Of a DNA stretch of 27,464 bases, positions 7,909 through 15,287 are shown one piece after another. The stretch comes from Bacteroidaceae bacterium (lineage in GTDB: Bacteria; Bacteroidota; Bacteroidia; Bacteroidales; Bacteroidaceae), in NCBI GenBank assembly GCA_900765575.1, contig CAAFRW010000039.1, forward strand, positions 1 to 27,464, read 5' to 3'. Position 1 is the first letter of the stretch. Each line of letters begins with the position of its first letter. Position numbers and translations under genes: made by a program. Under the pieces are notes generated by a model. That model was not told where the DNA came from. It made no database searches and saw nothing but the letters and a program-made list of their open reading frames with translations.

Positions 7909-8454
7909 ATGAAAGAAGAAATTATTATATCCGGATTCGGAGGACAAGGAGTGTTGTCAATGGGTAAAATCCTTGCTTACTCCGGCTTAATGGAAGACAA
8001 AGAGGTTACGTGGATGCCAGCTTACGGCCCAGAACAACGAGGTGGCACGGCTAATGTAACGGTTATTGTTAGTGACGAACGTATTTCTTCACCGATTCTC
8101 AGCCGCTACGATACAGCCATTATTTTAAATCAACCGTCATTGGAGAAGTTTGAGAGTAAAATAAAGCCGGGCGGAACCCTTATTTATGATGGATATGGAA
8201 TTATTGAACCACCAACTCGTAAAGACATCAACATCTATCGAATCGACGCAATGGATGCCGCTGCGGAAATGAATAATACCAAAGCTTTCAACATGATTGT
8301 TTTGGGAGGTTTATTAAAGCTACACCCCATTGTTTCAATTGAAAGTGTGTTGAAGGGATTGAGAAAAACACTTCCCGAACGCCATCATCACTTAATACCG
8401 ATGAATGAAGCCGCTATTCGTAAAGGTATGGAGATTATCCGCCCTGTCGAATAA
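7909..8454 (+). CDS. korC: 2-oxoacid:ferredoxin oxidoreductase gamma subunit
   Basis: A 181-residue protein opening with IISGFGGQGVLSMGKILAYS, the glycine-rich start of the POR/KOR gamma domain. WMPAYGPEQRGGTANVTVIV follows near residues 45-65, a highly conserved gamma-subunit motif. The gamma domain helps shape the CoA-binding and interdomain contacts of the complex. The gene is the last of the operon, 4 nt after korB, and is followed by a strong hairpin terminator at 8480. Confidence 0.93.
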   Translation: MKEEIIISGFGGQGVLSMGKILAYSGLMEDKEVTWMPAYGPEQRGGTANVTVIVSDERISSPILSRYDTAIILNQPSLEKFESKIKPGGTLIYDGYGIIEPPTRKDINIYRIDAMDAAAEMNNTKAFNMIVLGGLLKLHPIVSIESVLKGLRKTLPERHHHLIPMNEAAIRKGMEIIRPVE

Positions 8455-8479
8455 ACAAAAATAGATACTTACTTATTTT

Positions 8480-8525
8480 CTTTCCCGGGATGATTAGCAG
8501 CAAACATCATCTCGGGAAAGTTTAT
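8480..8525 (+). terminator. Terminator of the oxidoreductase operon
   Basis: CTTTCCCGGGATGAT (8480-8494) pairs with ATCATCTCGGGAAAG (8506-8520), 15 bp with a single wobble, around an 11-nt loop. TTTATTT follows. It begins 26 nt after the korC stop codon. Confidence 0.85.
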
Positions 8526-8629
8526 TTAGAGAATACCCTCCATCTCTTCTTCACAGGGAATCATCCTATCGCTGTCCGATAAACACTTTTATAGGGCCTT
8601 CGTTTTCATAAGACACACTTAAAAGTAAT

Positions 8630-8837
8630 TATTGCTGTCCGATAAAGATAGAATTCCTTTGTATCTATCTCATATAGAAGCATTTCAATCACCGCTTCCG
8701 GATAGGGGGCTTGTCTTTTTCCAATGCTTAGGATTACAATTTGGGGGCAAAAGGAAGGGTATTGTAAAGAAACACTTTAAAAAGCCTATAGACAGGAAGG
8801 TTAAAAGCTTTCCATCCTTTTTTACCGGACAGCAATA
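8630..8837. mobile_element. MITE-like element or internally deleted IS remnant
   Basis: The ends form a 17-bp terminal inverted repeat with one mismatch: TATTGCTGTCCGATAAA (8630-8646) and the complement of TTTACCGGACAGCAATA (8821-8837). The flanks are the direct repeat TAAT (8626-8629 and 8838-8841), a candidate 4-bp target duplication. The 208-bp interior has no transposase-like frame. A further copy of the inner 13 bp (GCTGTCCGATAAA) occurs at 8571-8583, possibly another element end. The family of the parent insertion sequence is not recognised. In AT-rich DNA a 4-bp flank match could be chance, but the long inverted ends are unlikely to be. Confidence 0.55.
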
Positions 8838-8906
8838 TAATCATAAAAAATATTTCCAAGCTACAAGTTTCCCTAACGAAAGGAGTAGGCATTTCATTTT
8901 TTGTTG

Positions 8907-8914
8907 TATTTTTG
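8907..8914 (+). promoter_or_regulatory. -7 promoter element of the porin gene
   Basis: TATTTTTG matches TAnnTTTG exactly and ends only 9 nt before the ATG at 8924. If used, the transcript would have a nearly absent leader. It lies 70 nt inside the right end of the MITE-like element. Confidence 0.45.
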
Positions 8915-8923
8915 CGCCTAATT

Positions 8924-10996
8924 ATGAAACGTTTACTACTTATATTCTTTGCTATTTTAGCCATTGCGCAAGGATTACTTGCGCAAACAAACCGCTTGTA
9001 TAATCAAACAAACGACGGACCACGTACTATTAACCAAAATCCGAATGAAGACCCCAATGATACCACTACTGTAGACTCCAAAACAATCCCTATAGGAATA
9101 CGGATGTGGACAGTAGACTGGTTGGGAAACATGCGCCCTACAGAAGTAGATACATTGCGTCACCAATTTCAGAACGTACAGTTAACTGATGGAATGAATG
9201 GTCATTATAACTATCTGGGAAACATGAGTTCACCACGTCTTTCACGTATATTTTTCGACAGAAAGGAATCTTCCCAGTTTCTATTTACAGACCCTTACGA
9301 TTTCTTTCTCGTCCCTACAGACAACTTCCATTTCATCAACACCAAATCTCCTTTCACCAACCTGTCTTATTATTCCGCAGGTAACCAAACAGATGGTGAA
9401 GACCGTTTCCGCTCTTATTTCGGAGTCAACGCAAACCGCCGTTTAAGTTTCGGCTTTACGTTCGATTACTTGTACGGACGAGGTATGTACAACAATCAAT
9501 CTACCTCCCTATTTAATGGAACTCTATTTTCATCCTATTTGGGAGACCACTATAACATGAATCTCATTTTCAGCCAGAACCATATGAAGATGGCCGAAAA
9601 CGGAGGTATCGAAGATGATATCTATATTACCAGTCCAGAAGATTTACCCAACACTTACAATCCATCCGATATTCCTACCGTTTTAGATAAAACATGGAAT
9701 CGTAATGATAACTACTACCTTTTCTTTACACATCGCTACAACTTGGGATTTCATAAAGAACCGCTTGACACAGCGCAACATTATATGGACTTTGTACCTG
9801 TTACAAGCTTTATACACACCTTAAAAGTACAAAACTACAAGCGTAAATATATTGCTTACCGTACACCGAATGATTATTACCTGCACAATTATCTCCCCGG
9901 AGACTCAACCTTGGATATAACCAAGAATTCATCTATTAAAAATACATTTGCCATTGCCTTGCACGAAGGGTTTAATAAATGGGCCAAAGCCGGACTAACA
10001 GGCTTCGTATCGTACGAGATACGTAACTTCGAACTGCCGGACACACTGGACACATCGGATAACCCGTTCACTAAAAAGTATACGGAGAATATTCTTTCTA
10101 TAGGAGGTGAACTTTCCAAGAAATTAGGTAAAACATTACATTATACCGTAAGAGGTGAAACGGCCTTAACCGGAGAAGATGCGGGACAATTTGATGTGGA
10201 CGGCAAGTTGGATTTAAACTTCAGATTGTTCAAAGATACAGTTCAACTGGCAGCTCATGCTTTTACCAAACGTATAACTCCATCATTCTATTTCCGCCAC
10301 TATCATTCACAGCATCTTTGGTGGAACAACGATGATTTAGCTAAAGAACTCCGCTCGCGCATTGAAGGAGAACTGACATCAAAAAGATGGAAAACCAATC
10401 TTCGTATTGGTGTAGAGAACATAAAGAATTACACTTATTTCGCCAATGCCAGCGAAGCATATACTCCCGTTGACAACGAAGGAAATCCGCAAAAAACAAT
10501 CTATAAGAACAATGTGGCCGTACGACAATGCAGCGATAATATACAAATACTCAGCGCTATTCTGAAACAAGATTTCCAATTCGGCATTCTCCATCTGGAT
10601 AATGAAATAGCCTATCAGAAAAGTAGCAATGAAGAGGTGTTGCCTCTACCTAAACTCTCTCTCTATCACAACCTCTATCTGGATTTCAAATTAGCCAAAA
10701 AAGTACTGAGTGTGGAGTTGGGAGCAGACGTCCGTTACTTTACTAAATATTATGCGCCGGACTATTCTCCGGCTATGGGACAATTCTATACGCAAAATCC
10801 GGACAACCGTGTTGAAATAGGTAATTATCCCATAGTTAATGTGTATGCAAACCTGCACTTGAAACATACTCGTATATACGTTATGCTGTCGCACGTAAAT
10901 GAAGGAACAGGTAAATCCAACTATTTCCTTGCTCCTCACTACCCTATCAATCCGATGGTATTTAAATGGGGACTTTCATGGAACTTCTTTAACTAA
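8924..10996 (+). CDS. Putative outer-membrane porin (Porin_10-like)
   Basis: A 690-residue exported protein. The start is taken at the ATG at 8924 because it gives a clean signal peptide (MKRLLLIFFAILAIAQGLLAQ), whereas an upstream in-frame TTG at 8912 lies within the likely promoter. The mature part is rich in aromatic residues and alternating polar/hydrophobic beta-strand patterns (for example FRSYFGVNANRRLSFGFTFD and FNKWAKAGLTGFVSYEIR). It ends in an aromatic outer-membrane strand, KWGLSWNFFN. This matches the large Bacteroidetes 'putative porin' family. Substrate is unknown, and no SusC-type plug or TonB box was seen. The next gene starts 5 nt downstream, suggesting an operon with the substrate-binding protein. 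Confidence 0.85.
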   Translation: MKRLLLIFFAILAIAQGLLAQTNRLYNQTNDGPRTINQNPNEDPNDTTTVDSKTIPIGIRMWTVDWLGNMRPTEVDTLRHQFQNVQLTDGMNGHYNYLGNMSSPRLSRIFFDRKESSQFLFTDPYDFFLVPTDNFHFINTKSPFTNLSYYSAGNQTDGEDRFRSYFGVNANRRLSFGFTFDYLYGRGMYNNQSTSLFNGTLFSSYLGDHYNMNLIFSQNHMKMAENGGIEDDIYITSPEDLPNTYNPSDIPTVLDKTWNRNDNYYLFFTHRYNLGFHKEPLDTAQHYMDFVPVTSFIHTLKVQNYKRKYIAYRTPNDYYLHNYLPGDSTLDITKNSSIKNTFAIALHEGFNKWAKAGLTGFVSYEIRNFELPDTLDTSDNPFTKKYTENILSIGGELSKKLGKTLHYTVRGETALTGEDAGQFDVDGKLDLNFRLFKDTVQLAAHAFTKRITPSFYFRHYHSQHLWWNNDDLAKELRSRIEGELTSKRWKTNLRIGVENIKNYTYFANASEAYTPVDNEGNPQKTIYKNNVAVRQCSDNIQILSAILKQDFQFGILHLDNEIAYQKSSNEEVLPLPKLSLYHNLYLDFKLAKKVLSVELGADVRYFTKYYAPDYSPAMGQFYTQNPDNRVEIGNYPIVNVYANLHLKHTRIYVMLSHVNEGTGKSNYFLAPHYPINPMVFKWGLSWNFFN

Positions 10997-11001
10997 AAGC
11001 C

Positions 11002-11820
11002 ATGAAACGGAAGTATTTGAAATATGTAATAATGGGAGCGATATCCGCTATCGTTGCTACCAGTTTACTACGTCCGCACGAAGACATAAAGAAAACACCC
11101 AGAGATTATAATGAAATTATTGCTTCCGGGGAATTGAATGTAACAACAGAGTACAATTCGGTGAGTTATTACGTAGAAGGAGACAGCCTTTCAGGTCTCC
11201 ATTACGAACTTATACAGGCCTTTGCCAAAGATAAGGGATTAAAGCTTCACATCACTCCCGAAATGATTTTGGAAAAACAAATCGATGGCATAAGCAACGG
11301 AACTTATGATATCATTGCCCACAGCATTCTGGTAACCAGCGAATCGAAAGATTCTCTACTTGCATTCACCACCCCGATTCTTCTCAATAAACAAGTACTG
11401 GTACAGCGGAAAGAAGAAAAGTCCGACAGCCTCTTTGTACACAATCAGCTGGAACTGGCGGGGAAAACCGTTTACATACCCCATGGTTCGCCGGTAAGTT
11501 ATCGTATCCACAATTTAAGTAAAGAGATTGGCGACACCATTATAGTGAAAGAAATGGAAAAATACGGGACGGAGCAACTTATAGCAATGGTAGCTCACGG
11601 AGACATCGATTATGCCGTATGTGAAGCAGGAATAGCCCAAGCATTGTTATCGGACTTTCCACAATTAGACATCAACACGCAAATCAGTTTCAATCAGTTT
11701 TACGCATGGGGAGTGAGCAAACAGTCACCCGTATTGCTGGACAGCCTCAACCACTGGCTACACCAATTCATGAAAAGCAAAGCCTACACGACTTTGTTAC
11801 AAAGATATCAAAGAGACTGA
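11002..11820 (+). CDS. Exported or anchored solute-binding protein domain (SBP family 3, MltF-N-like)
   Basis: A 272-residue protein with a basic N-terminus and one hydrophobic segment (residues about 7-23, MGAISAIVATSLL) that could be a signal anchor. The remainder follows the bacterial extracellular solute-binding family 3 layout: SGELNVTTEYNSVSYYVEGD, GLHYELIQAFAKDKGLKL, YDIIAHSILVTSESKD, then a second lobe with AGKTVYIPHGSPVSYR and VAHGDIDYAVCEAG. Such domains bind amino acids or act as the regulatory half of MltF lytic transglycosylases, but no lysozyme-like domain follows here. No ABC permease or ATPase is adjacent. It is probably translated with the porin gene 5 nt upstream. Its 3' end overlaps the convergent gene by 13 nt. 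Confidence 0.85.
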   Translation: MKRKYLKYVIMGAISAIVATSLLRPHEDIKKTPRDYNEIIASGELNVTTEYNSVSYYVEGDSLSGLHYELIQAFAKDKGLKLHITPEMILEKQIDGISNGTYDIIAHSILVTSESKDSLLAFTTPILLNKQVLVQRKEEKSDSLFVHNQLELAGKTVYIPHGSPVSYRIHNLSKEIGDTIIVKEMEKYGTEQLIAMVAHGDIDYAVCEAGIAQALLSDFPQLDINTQISFNQFYAWGVSKQSPVLLDSLNHWLHQFMKSKAYTTLLQRYQRD

Positions 11821-12737
11821 GCTCTCAGTTCTTCTTCCTTTTCCTTCCTCATGGTAATAAGTGAGGCATATTGAAATGCCATGGGCACCACGATAAGCAA
11901 CGAAGCGTAATAAGCAATAACCGAGGCTAGAAAAGCGAAAGTGACACGCATCGACACGTAATAGAAAGGCAGCGTCACCGTATTACCATCCTCGGCAGCC
12001 AAAGCTATCAAATAATCAACCAATACAGTAATATAATAAGGTAGCGCACCCAACATCTCGCCAATAATCGTCAGAATAAGTGTAAGCAGCGCTATGCCAA
12101 ACATAGAGCCCCAATGCGGAACGCCTAACTTATACGATTGGGTAAAAGAGCCCATCAACGATTGCGAGCCCAACAAATAGAAGTTAGGCATCAGAAAAAG
12201 AGGTATCGCTATAAATACAAAAACAAGAAATAAAAGCAACGACAACGCTATGCCCCATAGAGGGAACGGAACGGGAACAGGAGATGAAAACACAGATGCC
12301 ATACTGACCAAAAACGGAATAAACACAATCAATAAGCAGACCGCAACGAAGACGCCCATAAACAAATCACACAAAAACACCCGCCCCATTTTCTTCTTCA
12401 TCAAAGGCCACCAAGCTTTCAGCTTCATAGACGGTACATAACCCAATTCTCCATACTTTTCCAACATAGCGTAAACAAATGAATGGAAATAAAGAGAGGC
12501 TACCAATGAAAAGCACACCATTAGAGAAAGCCAGACAATTGCCATCGGCCCCTCCATCTGCTGTATGGAAAAAAACGTCATCGTTAGAGCCGATAAGACT
12601 CCAATAGGTATTAACCCCAATATGGATACCTTGAATATCTGTTTGAAATTCTTCTCCAGAAACTTAAAGCTCTCCGACAAACGACCGGAAAAACCACGTG
12701 ATTTATACAATGAGGAAGTTTGAAGTTGCTCGTCCAT
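11808..12737 (-). CDS. Integral membrane protein, six predicted helices, function unknown
   Basis: A 309-residue protein with a polar N-terminus (MDEQLQTSSLYKSRGFSGRL) and an amphipathic helix FKFLEKNFKQIFK. About six long hydrophobic segments follow, at roughly residues 36-58, 66-92, 118-144, 152-186, 208-245 and 262-292. The C-terminus is charged and polar (MRKEKEEELRAQSL). The layout resembles DUF975/GlpM-type 'DUF-membrane' proteins often seen in Bacteroides, but no catalytic motif is visible and no function is assigned. The gene converges with and overlaps the solute-binding gene by 13 nt, and is divergent from the oxidoreductase pseudogene, with back-to-back promoters between them. Confidence 0.85.
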   Translation of the reverse strand: MDEQLQTSSLYKSRGFSGRLSESFKFLEKNFKQIFKVSILGLIPIGVLSALTMTFFSIQQMEGPMAIVWLSLMVCFSLVASLYFHSFVYAMLEKYGELGYVPSMKLKAWWPLMKKKMGRVFLCDLFMGVFVAVCLLIVFIPFLVSMASVFSSPVPVPFPLWGIALSLLLFLVFVFIAIPLFLMPNFYLLGSQSLMGSFTQSYKLGVPHWGSMFGIALLTLILTIIGEMLGALPYYITVLVDYLIALAAEDGNTVTLPFYYVSMRVTFAFLASVIAYYASLLIVVPMAFQYASLITMRKEKEEELRAQSL

Positions 12738-12774
12738 AACCTAAATATTTAAAAAATCTGCATCTATTACATGG

Positions 12775-12782
12775 CAAAAGTA
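12775..12782 (-). promoter_or_regulatory. -7 element for the membrane protein gene
   Basis: Read on the minus strand this is TACTTTTG, an exact TAnnTTTG match, 38 nt upstream of the start at 12737. Confidence 0.5.
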
Positions 12783-12793
12783 GCGAAAATGAA

Positions 12794-12801
12794 TATATTT
12801 G
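12794..12801 (+). promoter_or_regulatory. -7 element for the oxidoreductase pseudogene and DUF4421 unit
   Basis: TATATTTG is an exact TAnnTTTG match, 52 nt before the ATG at 12854 and only 11 nt from the divergent -7 element at 12775-12782. Each promoter's upstream half must overlap the other's core. Confidence 0.5.
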
Positions 12802-12853
12802 CAATTAATAGCATGCGGATTTTTTTATTCATTATAGAAAAGAAAGTTAAGAG

Positions 12854-13828
12854 ATGATTAAATGGGGATTCATTGGCTGCGGTGACGTGACAGAACGTAA
12901 AAGCGGCCCGGCATTCAATATGGTAGAAGGCTCTATGGTGCAAGCTGTAATGAGCCGCGATATTAAAAAGGCTAAATCGTATGCCCAACGGCATAACATA
13001 GCCAAATGGTATGACGACGCACAAGAGTTGGTAGACGACCCGGACGTTAATGCTATTTACATTGCCACACCTCCTTCTTCACACGCAACCTTCGCTATCA
13101 TGGCCATGAAAGCCGGTAAACCGGTTTACATTGAGAAACCAATGGCTGCCAACTACGAAGATTGTACGCGCATTAACCGTATTGCCCAAGAAACAGGAGT
13201 ACCCTGCTTTGTTGCCTCCTATCGGCGCTAACTGCCTTATTTCTTAAAAGTAAAAGAACTGATACATAGCGGACAAATCGGGGAGGTAATCAATATACAG
13301 ATACGCTTTGCCCAGCCTCCGAGCGAGATGGACTATAACAAAACCAATCTTCCATGGCGCTTGCTTCCGGGCATAGCGGGAGGAGGTTATTTTTATGATT
13401 TGGCCCCTCACCAACTTGACATTTTACAGGATATGTTCGGGTGTATTCTCGAAGCCGAAGGATATTGCAGTAACCGGGGAGGACTTTATGAGGTAGAAGA
13501 CACTGTCAGCGCCTGCTTCAAATTTGAGTCGGGACTGCCCGGCTCCGGCTCTTGGTGTTTCGTAGCGCACGAATCAGCCAAAGAAGACCGGATTGAGATT
13601 ATCGGCGATAAGGGAATGATTTGTTTCTCGGTATTTACTTTCGACCCCATTGCTCTGCATACCGAACGCGGACGGGAAGAAATTGCCGTAGAAAATCCTC
13701 CGTACGTTCAGTTACCTCTCATTAAAGCTGTGGTGGAACATCTACAGGGAAAAGGTATCTGCTCTTGTAGCGGACTTAGCGCTACCCCTACCAACTGGGT
13801 AGTAGATAAAATTCTAGGAAAGATATAA
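12854..13828 (+). pseudogene. Gfo/Idh/MocA-family oxidoreductase interrupted by one in-frame TAA
   Basis: The N-terminal half has the Rossmann start MIKWGFIGCGDVTERKSGPA, then YIATPPSSHA and KPVYIEKPMA (the conserved EKP), up to SYRR. Codon 126 (13229-13231) is TAA. The same frame then continues without further stops through LPYFLKVKELIHSGQIGEV, the substrate-domain motif AGGGYFYDLAPHQLD, and a normal C-terminus ATPTNWVVDKILGKI at 13828. The full frame is 324 codons plus stop, a normal family length. A single change from TCA (Ser, common in the YRRSLPYF context of relatives) to TAA would explain it. No frameshift is needed. An in-frame ATG at 13328 (codon 159) could restart translation but would lack the NAD(P) fold. 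The alternatives are a sequencing error or a very recent mutation. Confidence 0.88.
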
Positions 13829-13840
13829 GAATCCATATAC

Positions 13841-14974
13841 ATGAGGAAGATACTGTTTCTTATTGCCACTCTCCTATTTTCCTGCACCTATTCCATAGCA
13901 CAGGAAGCTCAGGATATTCAGGATACAGTATCTTCCAAAAAACGTGTCCGCCCATTACGTAGATTCGAAAGATTCGTCAAGGAATTTATCGATTTCAATA
14001 ATTACGATACCACTTATATCTCTCCTAACCGATACAACTTTGCGGTGATGCTTACGAACAACACCCTCTTAGAGCATTATCGAATCGGCACCTCCGAACC
14101 GAAAGAACAGAGAATGAGTTTTGCTCCCAATCCCAGTTACAAGATAGGAGCCTATTTCGGTTGGCGTTGGATTTTTGTAGGATGGTCGGTAGATGCGGCC
14201 GAAGTTTTTGGCGGGCATAATAAGCACAACAGTAAAAAGACTGAGTTTACCTTAAGTTTATACAGTTCTAAGCTTGGAGTAGACTTTTACTACTGGAAAA
14301 TAGGAAACGATTTCAAGCTAAAGAATCTGGAAGGATTCATGGTACCCAACTCCTCCTCGTCTCCAACCGACAACACTCCGAACCTGAAAACCTCTATCGA
14401 CTTTGATGGAATGAAGGCCTATATTAAAGGCTTCAATATGTATTACATCTTCAACAATAAGCATTTCTCTTACCCGGCCGCATTCAGTCAATCGACCAAT
14501 CAGCGGAAGAGTGTCGGCACGTTCTTGTCGGGAATCTCTTATTCGTCGCATCAGATGTCATTCGATTACATGAAACTCCCGTCCTGGATATTAGACCAGA
14601 TAGAAGCGCCTCTCCGAGTAGACAAACTGGAATATAGGGATTTCAGTATCCATTTCGGATATGCCTACAACTGGGTATTTGCCCGCAACTGTCTGGCGTG
14701 TGTTTCGGTAGCTCCGGCCGTAGCTTACAAACGCTCACGCATCTTTTCACAGTATGAAGAGAACAACGACCGCCATCACAACATCAATTTCGACCTGATT
14801 ACGCGGGCGGGTGTTGTTTATAACAACTCCAAATATTTTATAGGGGCTTCGTGGGTAGGCCATACCTACGATTATAAACAGGAATACTTTTCCATGAACA
14901 ATACACTCGGCACACTGCAACTCTATATTGGTTTCAACTTTGGGAAGAAAAAAGAATATCGCTCGAAGAAATAA
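13841..14974 (+). CDS. DUF4421-family outer-membrane-associated protein
   Basis: A 377-residue protein with a signal peptide (MRKILFLIATLLFSC...SIAQ). The Cys at residue 15 lies inside the hydrophobic core and is not a convincing lipobox. The mature part has the DUF4421 pattern: FIDFNNYDTTYISPNRYNFA, SYKIGAYFGWRWIFVGWSVD, and repeated aromatic beta strands ending in LGTLQLYIGFNFGKKK. It probably forms a beta-barrel or barrel-associated protein in the outer membrane. It starts 12 nt after the broken oxidoreductase gene and is therefore likely its downstream operon partner. Polar effects of the premature stop on this gene are possible. Its molecular role is unknown. Confidence 0.87.
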   Translation: MRKILFLIATLLFSCTYSIAQEAQDIQDTVSSKKRVRPLRRFERFVKEFIDFNNYDTTYISPNRYNFAVMLTNNTLLEHYRIGTSEPKEQRMSFAPNPSYKIGAYFGWRWIFVGWSVDAAEVFGGHNKHNSKKTEFTLSLYSSKLGVDFYYWKIGNDFKLKNLEGFMVPNSSSSPTDNTPNLKTSIDFDGMKAYIKGFNMYYIFNNKHFSYPAAFSQSTNQRKSVGTFLSGISYSSHQMSFDYMKLPSWILDQIEAPLRVDKLEYRDFSIHFGYAYNWVFARNCLACVSVAPAVAYKRSRIFSQYEENNDRHHNINFDLITRAGVVYNNSKYFIGASWVGHTYDYKQEYFSMNNTLGTLQLYIGFNFGKKKEYRSKK

Positions 14975-15006
14975 GGCTAGCCAATATCCTGTAGTATAGG
15001 CTTCTC

Positions 15007-15089
15007 GCCACATAGTTAGTTATCCTTTCCCACATTAAGAGTTATTTTCATAACTAACGTAGTTACGTCATGCCACATAGTTAGTTATC
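15007..15089. repeat. Two 18-bp direct repeats with a central inverted segment
   Basis: GCCACATAGTTAGTTATC occurs at 15007-15024 and again at 15072-15089, exactly, 65 nt apart. Between them ATAACTAAC (15050-15058) is the complement of the GTTAGTTAT core of both copies (15015-15023 and 15080-15088), so either copy can form a 9-bp hairpin with the centre. Confidence 0.75.
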
Positions 15090-15182
15090 GGGAGGCGCTT
15101 TTTGCCTACAAACAACGGGGGGGGGTACTCTTTCTAAGAATTCTATCCGGTATACCGTAAACGCTTCTAATCAGCTAACAAG

Positions 15183-15217
15183 AAAATATCCGGATTCCTT
15201 TTAACAGAACCCGGATA
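15183..15217 (-). terminator. Terminator of the OmpP1-like operon
   Basis: On the minus strand TATCCGGGTTC pairs with GAATCCGGATA (plus-strand arms 15207-15217 and 15187-15197), 11 bp with one G-T wobble and a 9-nt loop. TTTTC follows. It is about 70 nt past the stop at 15288. Confidence 0.7.
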
Positions 15218-15287
15218 TACTTCCCGTTTACCGATAAATGTTTATTAAAAACATTTCCGATTTATCTACTAGTTATTTGCTCTTTTT

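Larger units (their letters stand above)
8455..8923. other. Intergenic region with terminator, MITE-like element and porin promoter
   Basis: This 469-nt spacer has no convincing gene. A weak TTG-started frame at 8632-9003 runs through the repeat element and into the porin gene in another frame, and is not credible. The contents are a terminator (8480-8525), an extra copy of the element-end word GCTGTCCGATAAA (8571-8583), a MITE-like element (8630-8837) and a -7 element (8907-8914). Confidence 0.7.
14975..15287. other. Convergent spacer with 18-bp direct repeats and a G9 tract
   Basis: This 313-nt spacer between the convergent DUF4421 and OmpP1-like genes shows no gene. It holds two exact 18-bp repeats, a nine-G homopolymer (15117-15125), and a terminator hairpin for the minus-strand gene (15183-15217). 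A further weak AT-rich hairpin, AAATGTTT/AAACATTT, lies near 15236-15256. Confidence 0.75.

Noticed and set aside
8632..9003. A 123-codon plus-strand frame across the porin upstream region
   Set aside because: It begins inside the inverted repeat of the MITE-like element, has no recognisable domain, and overlaps the porin signal peptide in another frame.
12767..13024. An 85-codon antisense frame over the start of the oxidoreductase pseudogene
   Set aside because: It overlaps both divergent promoters and the Rossmann-fold coding sequence, with no domain evidence.
13229..13231. Programmed stop-codon readthrough in the Gfo/Idh/MocA gene
   Set aside because: The codon is TAA, the least read-through stop, with no recoding structure noticed nearby. 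A point mutation or error is simpler.
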